64,000 nucleotides of DNA from Streptomyces sp. Tue 6430. Its GTDB lineage: Bacteria > Actinomycetota > Actinomycetes > Streptomycetales > Streptomycetaceae. The stretch covers positions 434,001-498,000 of the forward strand of contig JAKGSH010000010.1 in assembly GCA_021568835.1 (NCBI GenBank), in the 5' to 3' direction. This document shows, in pieces, positions 49,465 to 61,174 of this stretch. The notes beneath the pieces were generated by a model, which saw only the letters and a list, made by a program, of their open reading frames with translations, searched no databases and had not been told where the DNA came from. Made by a program: the position numbers and the translations under genes. Each line of letters starts with the position of its first letter. Position 1 is the stretch's first letter.

Positions 49465-50129
49465 TCAGCTGGTCCAGAAGTCCCACCAGCGGGTCAGGAT
49501 CAGCATGCCGATGATGCCGACGTGCAGGACGGGCAGGACCCAGGTGAACTCGCCGAAGAAGCTCTTGAGCCAGCCGGGGCGGGCAGGAAGCCGTTGCGGA
49601 CGTTGAACGAGGTCACGTACCAGAACATGAGGATCGTGGCGACCCAGGCCAGGGAGCACCACAGGCACAGGGCGTTGATGCGGTACAGGGACTGGAACAT
49701 CAGCCAGGCGCAGAAGACGACCCCGAAGAGCGTGCCGGCGTTGAAGGTGAGCCAGTACCAGCGCGGGAAGCGGGCGCCCGCGAGCAGGCTGACGCCGACG
49801 CAGACGACGATGCCGTAGGCGACGAGGCCGAGCATCGGGTTGGGGAAGCCGAAGACCGAGGCCTGGTCGCTCTCCATGACGCTGCCGCAGGAGACGACGG
49901 GGTTGAGGCTGCACCCGGGGGTGAAGGTCTTGCCCTCGACCTTGGCCTCGAGGAGCTTGAACTTGTCGATCGTGATGACCCACGCGGCGAGCAGTCCGGC
50001 CGCGCCGGTGATCACCAGGAGCAGGGCGAACGCCCGGCCGGCACCCCTCTTGGCCGGCGCGGAGGCGCGCTCCGGCGAGGTCGAGGGTTCGGGCTCCATG
50101 TCGACGTCCCTGACTGTCGTCTTGCTCAT
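49465..50129 (-). CDS. Vitamin K epoxide reductase family protein, frame broken once
   Basis: Membrane protein of about 221 aa that probably reoxidises a DsbA-like thiol oxidase using menaquinone, for disulfide formation outside the cytoplasm. Loop cysteines in FTPGCSLNPVVSCGSVM and the redox CxxC in NALCLWCSLAW are both present. About five hydrophobic spans. One base missing in the GGGG run at 49575-49578 separates the last helix (VLPVLHVGIIGMLIL). Start ATG at 50129 (MSKTTVRDVDMEPEP). Confidence 0.9.
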
Positions 50130-50338
50130 CACGCCGATTCCGTCACTTGAGACTCGGACCTTCTTCGGGCACGGCCATTGTGCCGTACGCGCGCGCGTGC
50201 ACACCGTTCGCTTCACATAAGGATGAAGGTGAGACCCGGTACGGATGTTCGGTTTCGGACAGCCGCACCGGATGTCCGGCCCGGACACCGCCGGACACGG
50301 TCCGGACACCGCGCCGGGCCCGGCACCGGACACGACGA

Positions 50339-50372
50339 GGGCGCCGGACATCCGAGAAGATGTCCGGCGCCC
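50339..50372 (-). terminator. hisS terminator
   Basis: 13-bp perfect stem GGGCGCCGGACAT / ATGTCCGGCGCCC with an 8-base loop, 14 bp after the hisS stop. The upstream 60 bp repeat the word CCGGACAC several times. Confidence 0.8.
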
Positions 50373-50385
50373 CGTGCGTGCCCCG

Positions 50386-51648
50386 TCAGCCGAGCCTCGA
50401 CTCCAGCTCGGCCACGATCTCGTTCACGCCGACCGCCGTCTGCTCTCCGGACTCCATGTCCTTGAGCTGGACGACGCCCTCGGCGAGGTCGCGTTCGCCC
50501 AGGACCAGCGCGTACCGGGCGCCCGACCGGTTGGCCGCCTTCATCGCGGCCTTGAGGCCCTTGCCGCCGTAGGCGAAGTCCGCGGCCACCCCGTTCTTGC
50601 GCAGGTCGGAGACCTTCGCGAACAGCACCCGGCGAGCCTCCTCGCCGAGCGGTACGGCGAACACACTGGTGGTGGCGGGGAGTTCGAGCTCGACGCCCTC
50701 CGCCTCCAGCGCCAGCACCGTGCGGTCGACGCCCAGGGCCCAGCCGACGGACGGCAGCGCGGGGCCGCCGATCATCTCGGACAGGCCGTCGTAGCGCCCG
50801 CCGCCGCCCACCGCGGACTGCGAGCCGAGGCCGTCGTGGACGAACTCGAAGGTGGTGCGGGTGTAGTAGTCCAGGCCGCGGACCAGCTTCGGGTCGTCCT
50901 CGAAGGCGACGCCGGCCGCCGTGATCAGTTCGCGGACCTCCTCGTGGTAGGTCTTGCAGGCGTCGCAGAGGTAGTCGCGCAGCAGCGGGGCACCGGCCAG
51001 CTGCTGCTGGACGTCAGGGCGCTTGTCGTCGAGGACCCGCAACGGGTTGATCTCGGCGCGGCGGAGCGTGTCCTCGTCGAGGTCCAGGCCGCGCAGGAAG
51101 GTCTGCAGCGCCTCCCGGTACACCGGGCGGCACTCCTTGTCGCCCAGGCTGTTGAGCAGGATGCGGAAGTTCCTCAGCCCCAGGGAGCGGTACGCCTGGT
51201 CGGCCAGGATGATCAGCTCGGCGTCCAGCGCCGGGTCCTCGGCGCCGATCGCCTCGGCGCCGACCTGGGAGAAGTGGCGGTAACGGCCCTTCTGCGGGCG
51301 CTCGTAGCGGTAGTACGAGCCGGAGTACCAGAGCTTGACCGGGAGGTTTCCCGCCTTGTGGAGGTTGGCCTCGAGGGTGGCGCGCAGGACCGACGCCGTT
51401 CCCTCGGGGCGCAGCGCGAGCCGGTCGCCGCCCTTGGTCTCGAAGGCGTACATCTCCTTGGTCACGATGTCGGTGGACTCGCCGACACCGCGCGCGAACA
51501 GCTCGACGTTCTCGAAGCCGGGCGTCTCGATGTAGCCGTAGCCGGAGTTGCGCAGCGGGGCGGCGATCGCCTCGCGGACGGCCAGGTACGTGGCGCTGTC
51601 CGGAGGGATGAGGTCGTACGTGCCCTTGGGGGCCTGGAAGGTACTCAC
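50386..51648 (-). CDS. hisS: Histidyl-tRNA synthetase
   Basis: 420 aa class II synthetase. GTG start at 51648 ([15 protein letters not shown]). Motif 2 ([27 protein letters not shown]), the histidine-specific [14 protein letters not shown] and motif 3 ([16 protein letters not shown]), with the C-terminal anticodon-binding domain ([11 protein letters not shown] onward). Intact. Confidence 0.97.
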   Translation of the reverse strand: MSTFQAPKGTYDLIPPDSATYLAVREAIAAPLRNSGYGYIETPGFENVELFARGVGESTDIVTKEMYAFETKGGDRLALRPEGTASVLRATLEANLHKAGNLPVKLWYSGSYYRYERPQKGRYRHFSQVGAEAIGAEDPALDAELIILADQAYRSLGLRNFRILLNSLGDKECRPVYREALQTFLRGLDLDEDTLRRAEINPLRVLDDKRPDVQQQLAGAPLLRDYLCDACKTYHEEVRELITAAGVAFEDDPKLVRGLDYYTRTTFEFVHDGLGSQSAVGGGGRYDGLSEMIGGPALPSVGWALGVDRTVLALEAEGVELELPATTSVFAVPLGEEARRVLFAKVSDLRKNGVAADFAYGGKGLKAAMKAANRSGARYALVLGERDLAEGVVQLKDMESGEQTAVGVNEIVAELESRLG

Positions 51649-51661
51649 GGGAGGTCTCTCG

Positions 51662-52369
51662 TCACATTCCTCGTCGGGGAGCCTCGGAGGCTCCCTGGCC
51701 GGCGGCCACCTGCCGCAGGTACGGGTTGGTGGCGCGTTCCTGGCCGATGGTCGTGTGCTCATTGTGACCGGGCAGCACCACGGTGGAGTCGTCGAGCGGA
51801 AGGACCACGCGGGCCAACGACTCGAGCATGTCGTCCATGGAGCCACCGGGCAGGTCGGTGCGTCCGATGGAGCCGGCGAACAGCAGGTCGCCCGAGAAGA
51901 GGACGGGCGGGACGTCCGCGCCCTCGGGCATCCGGAAGGTCACCGACCCCCTGGTATGGCCCGGCGCGTGCGCGACGGAGAACTCCAGACCCGCCAGTTC
52001 GAGCTTCGCCCCGTCCGTCAGCTCACGGACGTCGTCGGGCTCCCCCACGGTCAGCTCGCCCAGCAGCGGCAGGCCGATGGAGCGTCCGAGCGCCTTCTCG
52101 GGGTCGCTCATCATGAACCGGTCCTCGGGGTGGATCCAGGCCGGGACGTCGTGCGCCCCGCAGACCGGGACGACCGAGGCCACGTGGTCGAGGTGGCCGT
52201 GGGTGAGGACGACGGCGACGGGCTTGAGCCGATGCTTCCTGATCGCTTCCTCGACTCCTGGGGCCGCCTGGTGGCCCGGGTCGATGATCACGCACTCCTC
52301 ACCGGCGGCGGGGGCGACGAGGTAACAGTTCGTCGCCCAGGCCCCGGCGGGGAACCCGGCAATGAGCAC
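51662..52369 (-). CDS. MBL-fold metallo-hydrolase (glyoxalase II-like)
   Basis: 235 aa. Metal-binding HxHxDH in [16 protein letters not shown], third His in [14 protein letters not shown], Asp in [16 protein letters not shown] and final His in [13 protein letters not shown]. The family includes hydroxyacylglutathione hydrolases; since actinobacteria use mycothiol, the substrate is probably another thioester. It lies 13 bp upstream of hisS and probably shares its transcript. Confidence 0.93.
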   Translation of the reverse strand: MLIAGFPAGAWATNCYLVAPAAGEECVIIDPGHQAAPGVEEAIRKHRLKPVAVVLTHGHLDHVASVVPVCGAHDVPAWIHPEDRFMMSDPEKALGRSIGLPLLGELTVGEPDDVRELTDGAKLELAGLEFSVAHAPGHTRGSVTFRMPEGADVPPVLFSGDLLFAGSIGRTDLPGGSMDDMLESLARVVLPLDDSTVVLPGHNEHTTIGQERATNPYLRQVAAGQGASEAPRRGM

Positions 52370-52548
52370 GATCGTCCTTCGTTTGTGTCGATAAGGGTGG
52401 CTTGGGAGCGGCTGCGCCTGTGGTCAGAGCCTACCGGCGCTGCCGATTCCTCAGCGAACCCATATACGGTACGGGGCACACGCAGGCGGTCGGCTCACTG
52501 GACGCACGCGTACCGGTGGACATACGAGACGCACGAGGAGAGAACCCG

Positions 52549-53364
52549 GTGGTCACCCAGGAACAGCGCAAGCGTCAGCTCGCCCGGGAGAAGTTCTTGC
52601 GGCAGCAGCAGCGCCGTACGGCCCTGCGCCGCAAGGCACGCGCTCGCAACGCGGTGATCGCGTCGGTCCTCGGCGTGATCCTGGTGGGCAGTCTGGCGCT
52701 GTACACGACCGGCGTCCTCAAGGACGACGACAAGGCGAACGCGAGCTCCGAGGCGAGCCCGTCGGCCTCGCCCAGCGCCGTCGAGGACCCGTGCGAGAAG
52801 CCCGCCGAGGGCGCGGTCAGGACGCAGACGTGGAAGAAGGAGCCGGCGATCACGATCGACAAGTCGGCGAAGTACACGATGAAGCTGGCCACGACCTGCG
52901 GCGACATAGACCTCGCGCTGAAGGCGTCGGCGGCTCCGCACACCGTGAACTCGTTCGCCTTCCTCGCCGGCAAGGGCTACTTCGACCACACCAAGTGCCA
53001 CCGGCTCACCACCAACGGCATCTTCGTGCTCCAGTGCGGCGACCCGACGGGCAGCGGCAGCGGCGGACCCGGTTACACCATTCCGGACGAGAACCTGAAG
53101 GACACGAGCCTCAAGGCGAACGTCTACCCGGCCGGCACGGTGGCGATGGCGAACACCGGTCAGGCGAACAGCGGCGGCAGCCAGTTCTTCCTGGTCTACG
53201 AGGACAGCCAGCTCCCGCCCAGCTACACGCCGTTCGGCACGGTCTCCGAGGCCGGCATGGCCGTCCTCAAGAAGATCGCCGCCGCGGGCGAGAACACTGG
53301 CGCCGGTGACGGTGCCCCGAACGCGACCGTGGTGATCGACAAGGCGACGGTCGCCAAGTCCTGA
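52549..53364 (+). CDS. Membrane-anchored cyclophilin-type peptidyl-prolyl isomerase
   Basis: 271 aa, GTG start at 52549 after a GAGGAG ribosome site. A basic cytoplasmic N-terminus (about 1-33, QRKRQLAREKFLRQQQRR), one membrane helix (about 34-56), an Ala/Ser/Glu linker and an external cyclophilin domain (about 95-268): KCHRLTTNGIFVLQCGDPTG, GTVAMANTGQANSGGSQFF, PPSYTPFGTV. Acts in folding of exported proteins. Divergent from the MBL-fold gene. Confidence 0.94.
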   Translation: MVTQEQRKRQLAREKFLRQQQRRTALRRKARARNAVIASVLGVILVGSLALYTTGVLKDDDKANASSEASPSASPSAVEDPCEKPAEGAVRTQTWKKEPAITIDKSAKYTMKLATTCGDIDLALKASAAPHTVNSFAFLAGKGYFDHTKCHRLTTNGIFVLQCGDPTGSGSGGPGYTIPDENLKDTSLKANVYPAGTVAMANTGQANSGGSQFFLVYEDSQLPPSYTPFGTVSEAGMAVLKKIAAAGENTGAGDGAPNATVVIDKATVAKS

Positions 53365-53506
53365 CGACGGGGCGGCCGACCGCCCGATTTCGGTCGCGCT
53401 GGATGCGGACAGGCGGCCCGCCGGTCGCCTATGTTGGCGGTGACGAAACTGTGGACGATGCCCGGGGCGCCGAAGCCCTTCGGAGGCATCATGTGGAGGA
53501 GGCGCT

Positions 53507-54736
53507 GTGAGCAGCGACCCGTGGGGCCGCGTCGACGAGACGGGGACCGTGTACGTGCGTACGGCCGACGGCGAGCAGGTCGTCGGTTCCTGGCAGGCCG
53601 GCTCTCCTGAGGAGGCGCTGGCCTACTTCGAGCGCAAGTACGAGGGCCTGGTTGTCGAGATCGGCCTCCTCGAGAAGCGAGTGCGGACCACCGACCTGTC
53701 GGCGAAGGACGCCCAGGTCGCGATCGGCCACATCCGCGAGCAGGTGGACGCGCACCACGCGGTCGGCGACCTGGACGCGCTGCGCACCCGGCTGGACAAG
53801 CTGGTGGCGACGGTCGAGGCGCGCCGCGAGGAGCGCAAGCAGCAGCGGGCCAAGCAGTCCGACGAGGCCCGCAGGGCCAAGGAGGACCTCGTCGTGGAGG
53901 CCGAGCAGCTGGCGCAGTCCGACCAGTGGCGGGCGGCCGGTGAGCGGCTGCGGGCCCTGGTGGACACCTGGAAGGGCCTGCCGCGCCTGGACCGCAAGTC
54001 GGACGACGAGCTGTGGCACCGGTTCTCGCACGCCCGGTCGGCGTTCTCCAAGCGCCGCAAGGCCCACTTCGCGCAGCTCGACGCCCAGCGCGAGGACGCC
54101 CGCCGGGTCAAGGAGCGGCTGGTCGCCGAGGCCGAGGCGCTGTCCGGCTCGACCGACTGGGGCCCGACGGCCGCGCGCTACCGCGACCTGATGACCGAGT
54201 GGAAGTCTGCCGGCCGCGCCCAGCGCGAGCACGAGGACGACCTGTGGAACCGCTTCCGCGGCGCCCAGGACGTCTTCTTCGCCGCCCGCAGCTCGGTCTT
54301 CGCGGAGCGCGACGCCGAGCAGACGGAGAACCTGAAGCTGAAGGAGGAGCTGGCCGAGGAGGCCGAGAAGATCCTCCCGGTGACGGATCTCAAGGCGGCG
54401 CGGGCCGCGTTCCGCTCGGTCAACGAGCGCTGGGAGGCCATCGGCCACGTGCCGCGCGACGCCCGGCCGAAGGTCGAGGGCCGGATGCACGCGGTGGAGC
54501 GGGCGATCCAGGAGGCCGAGGAGGCCGAGTGGCGCCGGACCAACCCGGAGGCGCGCGCACGTGCCGAGGGTCTGACCGGTCAGCTCCAGGCCGCCGTGGA
54601 CAAGCTGCGTTCCCAGATCGAGCAGGCGCGCGCGCAGGGCAACAGCGCCCGGGCCGACAAGCTGGAGCGTGAGCTGGAGGGCCGTCAGGCGCTGCTGGAC
54701 CAGGCGCTCAAGGGACTCCAGGAGTTCGGCGGCTGA
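53507..54736 (+). CDS. DUF349 domain-containing protein
   Basis: 409 aa, GTG start at 53507 preceded by GGAGG. Almost entirely helical and highly charged, with three or four DUF349 repeats of about 70 residues, each with a Trp near its start (e.g. SDQWRAAGERLRALVDTWKG, TDWGPTAARYRDLMTEWKSA) and a terminal coiled coil. Function unknown in the family. Conserved upstream of relA in Streptomyces; here followed by a strong terminator. Confidence 0.9.
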   Translation: MSSDPWGRVDETGTVYVRTADGEQVVGSWQAGSPEEALAYFERKYEGLVVEIGLLEKRVRTTDLSAKDAQVAIGHIREQVDAHHAVGDLDALRTRLDKLVATVEARREERKQQRAKQSDEARRAKEDLVVEAEQLAQSDQWRAAGERLRALVDTWKGLPRLDRKSDDELWHRFSHARSAFSKRRKAHFAQLDAQREDARRVKERLVAEAEALSGSTDWGPTAARYRDLMTEWKSAGRAQREHEDDLWNRFRGAQDVFFAARSSVFAERDAEQTENLKLKEELAEEAEKILPVTDLKAARAAFRSVNERWEAIGHVPRDARPKVEGRMHAVERAIQEAEEAEWRRTNPEARARAEGLTGQLQAAVDKLRSQIEQARAQGNSARADKLERELEGRQALLDQALKGLQEFGG

Positions 54737-54756
54737 CACCGCCCGCCGGAACCGGC

Positions 54757-54798
54757 CCGAACAGCCCGGCCGTGGGAGACCACGGCCGGGCTGTTCGG
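54757..54798. terminator. Bidirectional terminator with GAGA loop
   Basis: 19-bp perfect stem beginning CCGAACAGCCCGGCCGTGG and closing on the GNRA loop GAGA. It lies between the convergent DUF349 (+) and caspase (-) genes and would end both transcripts. Confidence 0.88.
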
Positions 54799-54866
54799 CG
54801 TTCCCGGGTGCCGCACGGTGTCCGGGGAGCGGTGGGGATCCCGAGGTCGAGGACCGGGCCGGGGGC

Positions 54867-56002
54867 TCAGGCGGGGCCGCCGCGTTCGCTGATGTCCAGG
54901 GCGTGCTTGAGGACCTCGCAGGCCTGGAGGTGGTTGCCGGACTCCTGGAGCAGGTCGGCGAGGCGCCGGCAGACCAGGACGGCCTCCGGGCCGTAGACCT
55001 TGTGGACCTGCTGGAAGGCGAGTTCCAGGACCTCGATGGCGTCCTTGACCTGGCCGGTCTCGGCGAGGAGTTCGGAGAGTTCGAGCTGGACGGCGAGCAG
55101 GTCGCCCTGGGCGCCGGCGGTCCGCTGTTCCTGGAGGGCGAGCCGCAGCACGGGCAGGGCGTCGCGGGTGTTGCCCTCGGCGCGCAGCAGCCGGGCGACG
55201 GCGAGGCCGGTGGAGACCATGGCGGCGCGGACGTCGGCCGGCAGGACCGGGCCCGCCGGGGTGTGACGGCCGGCCCGGGACTTGTTGCGGGCCAGCGGGA
55301 GCCGTCCCACGCCGTTCTCCTGGGAGTGCTGGGGCAGCGGGCGGTTCTTGGCGCGCAGGCGTTCCAGCAGGACGCGGTAGAGCGTGTCCAGGTCGATCAG
55401 TTCGGGGCCGTCCTCGACGCCGTGCCGCAGCACGGTGAGGAGTTCGCCGGTGAAGGCGGTGTAGCGCTCGCCGTCGGGGGCCAGGGCGATCCGGTCGCGG
55501 GGGGAGGCGGTCAGGACGTACGCCCCGTCCACGGCGGCCTCCGCGGCGAGGACGTCGCCGCCGGACAGGGCCCGGGCGGCGCGGCCGCTGAAGCAGCAGT
55601 CCAGGACGACGATCTTGCGGCGGGCGCGGGCGGAGCGCAGCGCGGTGCGCAGGTGCTGGTAGGCGACGGCGGTGTAGCCGAGATGTTCGCGGGAGTCGCC
55701 GAGGGCGAGGTAGAGGTCGGCGGACTCCGCGTCGCGTATGCCGTGTCCGGCGAAGTACACCAGCAGGGTGTCGGTGGCCTCCTCGCCGGCCCGGTGGACG
55801 GGGTCGAGGATGGTCTGGGGGCTCAGCGGGTCGGTGACGACCGTGCAGTGCTGCACGGGCAGCCCCACACGGTGGCGTCGCACAGCTCGGCGGCGAGGTC
55901 GACGACACCGGTCTCGACGGCGGGGAGCTGGGGCAGGTGGCGGTAGGAGGCGGTGCCGATGAGCACGGCCCGCGAGCGCGCCGGGTCAGGCAGTGCCGTC
56001 AT
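54867..56002 (-). CDS. Caspase-family (C14) peptidase with C-terminal TPR-like region, frame broken once
   Basis: About 378 aa repaired. Start ATG at 56002 (MTALPDPARSRAVLIGTASY). The caspase-fold domain spans about residues 10-225; catalytic His87 in LLVYFAGHGIRD and Cys137 in VVLDCCFSGRA are both present, so it should be an active cysteine protease with Arg/Lys- or Asp-type specificity unknown. Residues about 250-375 form tetratricopeptide-like helical pairs (ALPVLRLALQEQRTAG, DAIEVLELAFQQVHKVYG). One base is missing in the CCCC run at 55863-55866 (codon 47). It overlaps the EACC1-like gene by 17 bp and is the last gene of a kinase-EACC1-caspase operon. Confidence 0.88.
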
Positions 56003-56408
56003 CGCCTCCGCTTCCCTCGGTGCGGGGGGCGGGCGGGGCGGCGGGGGCGGGGTCGCCGTCGAGGAGGGCGACGAGGCGCCGCACGGCCTCCTCGTCGCGG
56101 GCCGCCCGGGCCGTGAGCAGGACCTCCACGTCGCCGCGGCGCAGGGTGACGGCCGGGGCGCGGCGCAGGGAGGCCTGCCACTGGAGGACGGAGAGCACCA
56201 GGGAGGCCGCGGACAGTCCGCCCGACACGGCGAACTGGAGCACGTCGAAGCCGGTGCCCATGCCGCCGGGCGGGGGCGGTGCGGCGACGGGGCGGGCCCG
56301 CACGCCGGCGGTGTCGTCCGCGCGCAGCCAGCGCAGCAGGGAACGCAGGTCGTCCTCGGTGCCGGTGTCGTCCAGGGAGGCGGAGATCCCCGGGCCGGGA
56401 TCAGTCAT
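55986..56408 (-). CDS. EACC1-like small protein (effector-associated constant component)
   Basis: 140 aa. An acidic N-terminus leads into LRSLLRWLRADDTAGVRARP, a Pro-rich linker and PGGMGTGFDVLQFAVSGGLS with a short hydrophobic helix, then a beta-strand pair (APAVTLRRGDVEVLLTARAA) and a disordered acidic tail. This pattern matches what I recall of EACC1, a small invariant partner of caspase, trypsin and other effectors in actinobacterial NTP-dependent conflict systems. Overlaps the kinase gene by 8 bp and the caspase gene by 17 bp. The function of the family is not known experimentally. Confidence 0.65.
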   Translation of the reverse strand: MTDPGPGISASLDDTGTEDDLRSLLRWLRADDTAGVRARPVAAPPPPGGMGTGFDVLQFAVSGGLSAASLVLSVLQWQASLRRAPAVTLRRGDVEVLLTARAARDEEAVRRLVALLDGDPAPAAPPAPRTEGSGGDDGTA

Positions 56409-57810
56409 CGTGTCCGTCCGTTCGTCGGGCCACGCGTGCGTTGACGCGGGAGAAGAGTTCGAGTGCGTCCCGTCCGGCGTCGAGCCGGGCCAGGCAGACC
56501 GCGTGCCAGTACTGGCCGGTGAGGGTGGTCGGATGGTCGGGACCGAGCGTGGAGAGGCAGACCGGGACCACGACCGACAGCATCTGCGCCGCCTCCCGGA
56601 GCCGTCCGCGCTGCACCAGGTTGACCGCTTCGCGCTGCCGGGACAGGGCGGTCTGCGGGGTCATGCTGCCGAGCACGATCCGGCGGGTGGTGTCGCTGAG
56701 GGTGGCGGGCCGGAAGGGGTCCGCCGGGGCGTCCCGCGGCTCGGGCAGGACGGGCGCCTCGTCCCAGAGGTACTCGGGCACGTCCTCGTGCGCTCCGCCG
56801 GGCGGACCGGCCTGGACCACGTGCGGCGCCGCCCGGGCGTCCCGTACGGCCTCCTCGCGGGCCCGGCCGGTCACCAGGGCGGCCAGGGTCTCCGTGCCGC
56901 CGTAGGTCAGGGGCAGCAGGACGTCCCGGATCGCGCCGGCGTCCTGGCGGCGGGCGGCGGGATCCTGCCGGCAGAGGTCGTCGACCAGCCGGCGCAGGCT
57001 CTCGGGGCGGTCGTGGCGGCTCCCGGTGAGCGGGGGGACGCCGTCGCCGAGGGCCCGCTCCATGATCGCGCCGAAGTCGACGGTGGGGCCGAACGGCAGC
57101 TCGCCGGTGATCATCAGGTACATGCAGACGCCGAGGCCGTACCAGTCGGCCGCGCGTTCCGGCAGGACGCCGCGCATGGCCTCGGGCGCCATGAACTGCG
57201 GGGTGCCGACGAGGGCGCCGGTACGGGTGATGGCGGCCTCGCCGGCCAGCCGGGCCAGGCCGAAGTCCTGGAGGACCACCCGCCCGCTGCGGGTGATGCC
57301 CACGTTGGTGGGCTTGACGTCGCGGTGCAGGACCCCGGCCGTGTGCGCGGCCTCCAGGGCCTCGGCCATGCCGAAGGCCACCGTGCACACGACGGCCGTC
57401 GGCAGCGGGCCGGTGTCCGCCACCAGCTCGGCCAGGGTCGTGCCGTCGAGCACCTGCATCACGAGGTAGGGGGTGCCGTCGTGCACCCCGCTGTCGTAGA
57501 GGGTGACGACGCCCGGGTGCTCGATCCGGGCCAGGGCGCGGGCCTCCCGGCGGAAGCGGTCCCAGGCCTCGCTGTCCCGGGCCAGGCCCTCGACGGCGGT
57601 GAGCATCTTCACCGCGACGCGGCGGTCGAGCCGGGTGTCCTCCGCCTCGTGGACGACGCCCATGCCGCCGCGGCCGAGGAAGCGGACCGGGCGGTAGCGC
57701 TCGGCCACCAGAAGGGGCGCGGCCGGCGGCGACGCCTCCACCGGCGCGTCCACCGGTTCGTCGGCCGATAACGCCCCGCCCGTCGATCCGTCCTGTCCGG
57801 TGCCGCCCAT
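56401..57810 (-). CDS. Serine/threonine protein kinase with C-terminal TPR-like tail
   Basis: 469 aa, soluble (no membrane helix). Kinase domain about residues 38-305 with all key residues: glycine loop LGRGGMGVVHEAED, Lys68, Glu89, HRD 162-164 (VLHRDVKPTN) and DFG 182-184, activation-loop GTPQFMAPEA. The tail (about 390-460, REAVNLVQRGRLREAAQMLS.. GPDHPTTLTGQYWHAVCLAR) is TPR-like. Unlike the PknB type it has no PASTA or transmembrane part. First gene of the operon kinase-EACC1-caspase; it probably controls the effector by phosphorylation. 43 bp downstream of the relA start-side neighbour, with no terminator seen between relA and it. Confidence 0.9.
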   Translation of the reverse strand: MGGTGQDGSTGGALSADEPVDAPVEASPPAAPLLVAERYRPVRFLGRGGMGVVHEAEDTRLDRRVAVKMLTAVEGLARDSEAWDRFRREARALARIEHPGVVTLYDSGVHDGTPYLVMQVLDGTTLAELVADTGPLPTAVVCTVAFGMAEALEAAHTAGVLHRDVKPTNVGITRSGRVVLQDFGLARLAGEAAITRTGALVGTPQFMAPEAMRGVLPERAADWYGLGVCMYLMITGELPFGPTVDFGAIMERALGDGVPPLTGSRHDRPESLRRLVDDLCRQDPAARRQDAGAIRDVLLPLTYGGTETLAALVTGRAREEAVRDARAAPHVVQAGPPGGAHEDVPEYLWDEAPVLPEPRDAPADPFRPATLSDTTRRIVLGSMTPQTALSRQREAVNLVQRGRLREAAQMLSVVVPVCLSTLGPDHPTTLTGQYWHAVCLARLDAGRDALELFSRVNARVARRTDGHDD

Positions 57811-57853
57811 CCCGCTCCCCCGTCCCCGTCGGCCCCTGCCGTCCGCCCGTAGG

Positions 57854-60421
<2,568 letters not shown>

Positions 60422-60543
60422 GAGGGCTCCTCGTGCGCGATCCGGGTGCCCCGGTCAGGCTCCGGAACATCCATCGTAGCGATCCCGGGCTCCGGGATCG
60501 CCTCCGGACCGGGATGCGAGAGCGGTCCGCCCGTGGAACGCAA

Positions 60544-60574
60544 GGGCGGGCGCCGGATTCCTCCGGGCCCGCCC
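60544..60574 (-). terminator. Hairpin between apt and relA
   Basis: About 12-bp stem (GGGCGGGC.CCGGA / TCCGGGCCCGCCC) with one bulge and loop TTCC, in the 204-bp gap behind apt. Possible terminator of the secD-secF-apt transcript. Confidence 0.45.
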
Positions 60575-60625
60575 GCTCGCCGTACGGCGGTCGTCGTACC
60601 GTGCCGGTCGTGCGCCACCGCGCTG

Positions 60626-61174
60626 TCAGACCGTGAGCAGCGCCTCCAGCGGCGCTCCGGCCAGGGCCGCCTCCAGGCGGGGCCGGCCGTCGAGGAAGCC
60701 CAGCTCCATGAGGACGGCGACGCCCGAGACCTCGGCGCCGGCACGGTGGATGAGCTGGATCGACGCCTCGGCGGTGCCACCGGTGGCGAGGACGTCGTCG
60801 ACGATCAGGATGCGGTCGTCGGCGGTCAGGTCCTCGGCGTGGATCTCGATCTCGGCCGAGCCGTACTCCAGGTCGTAGGCCTGGGTGAGGGTGGCTCCGG
60901 GCAGCTTGCCCGCCTTGCGCACGGGGACGAAGCCGAGGCCGGCCCGGACGGCGACGGGGGCACCCAGGATGAAACCGCGGGCCTCCAGGCCGACGACCTT
61001 GGTGGCACCGGTGCGCACGGCGATCTCCGCGAACGCCTCGGTGAGCGCGGAGAACGCCGCCGGGTCCGCGAGCAGCGGCGTGATGTCCTTGAACATCACG
61101 CCCGGCTCCGGGTGGTCGGCCACGTCACGGATGCGGCTGAGCAGCAGCGTCGTGAGGTCGGTGGTCTCGGTCAT
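60626..61174 (-). CDS. apt: Adenine phosphoribosyltransferase
   Basis: Salvages adenine to AMP with PRPP. 182 aa. PRPP-binding motif RILIVDDVLATGGTAEASI; N-terminal VADHPEPGVMFKDITPLL and GLEARGFILGAPVA. Its ATG overlaps the secF stop by 4 bp. The secD-secF-apt-relA order is conserved in actinobacteria. Confidence 0.97.
   Translation of the reverse strand: MTETTDLTTLLLSRIRDVADHPEPGVMFKDITPLLADPAAFSALTEAFAEIAVRTGATKVVGLEARGFILGAPVAVRAGLGFVPVRKAGKLPGATLTQAYDLEYGSAEIEIHAEDLTADDRILIVDDVLATGGTAEASIQLIHRAGAEVSGVAVLMELGFLDGRPRLEAALAGAPLEALLTV

Noticed and set aside
50230..50338. Array of CCGGACAC words as operator sites
   Set aside because: Irregular spacing and overlap with the hisS terminator; high GC makes such words common, so no regulatory claim is made.
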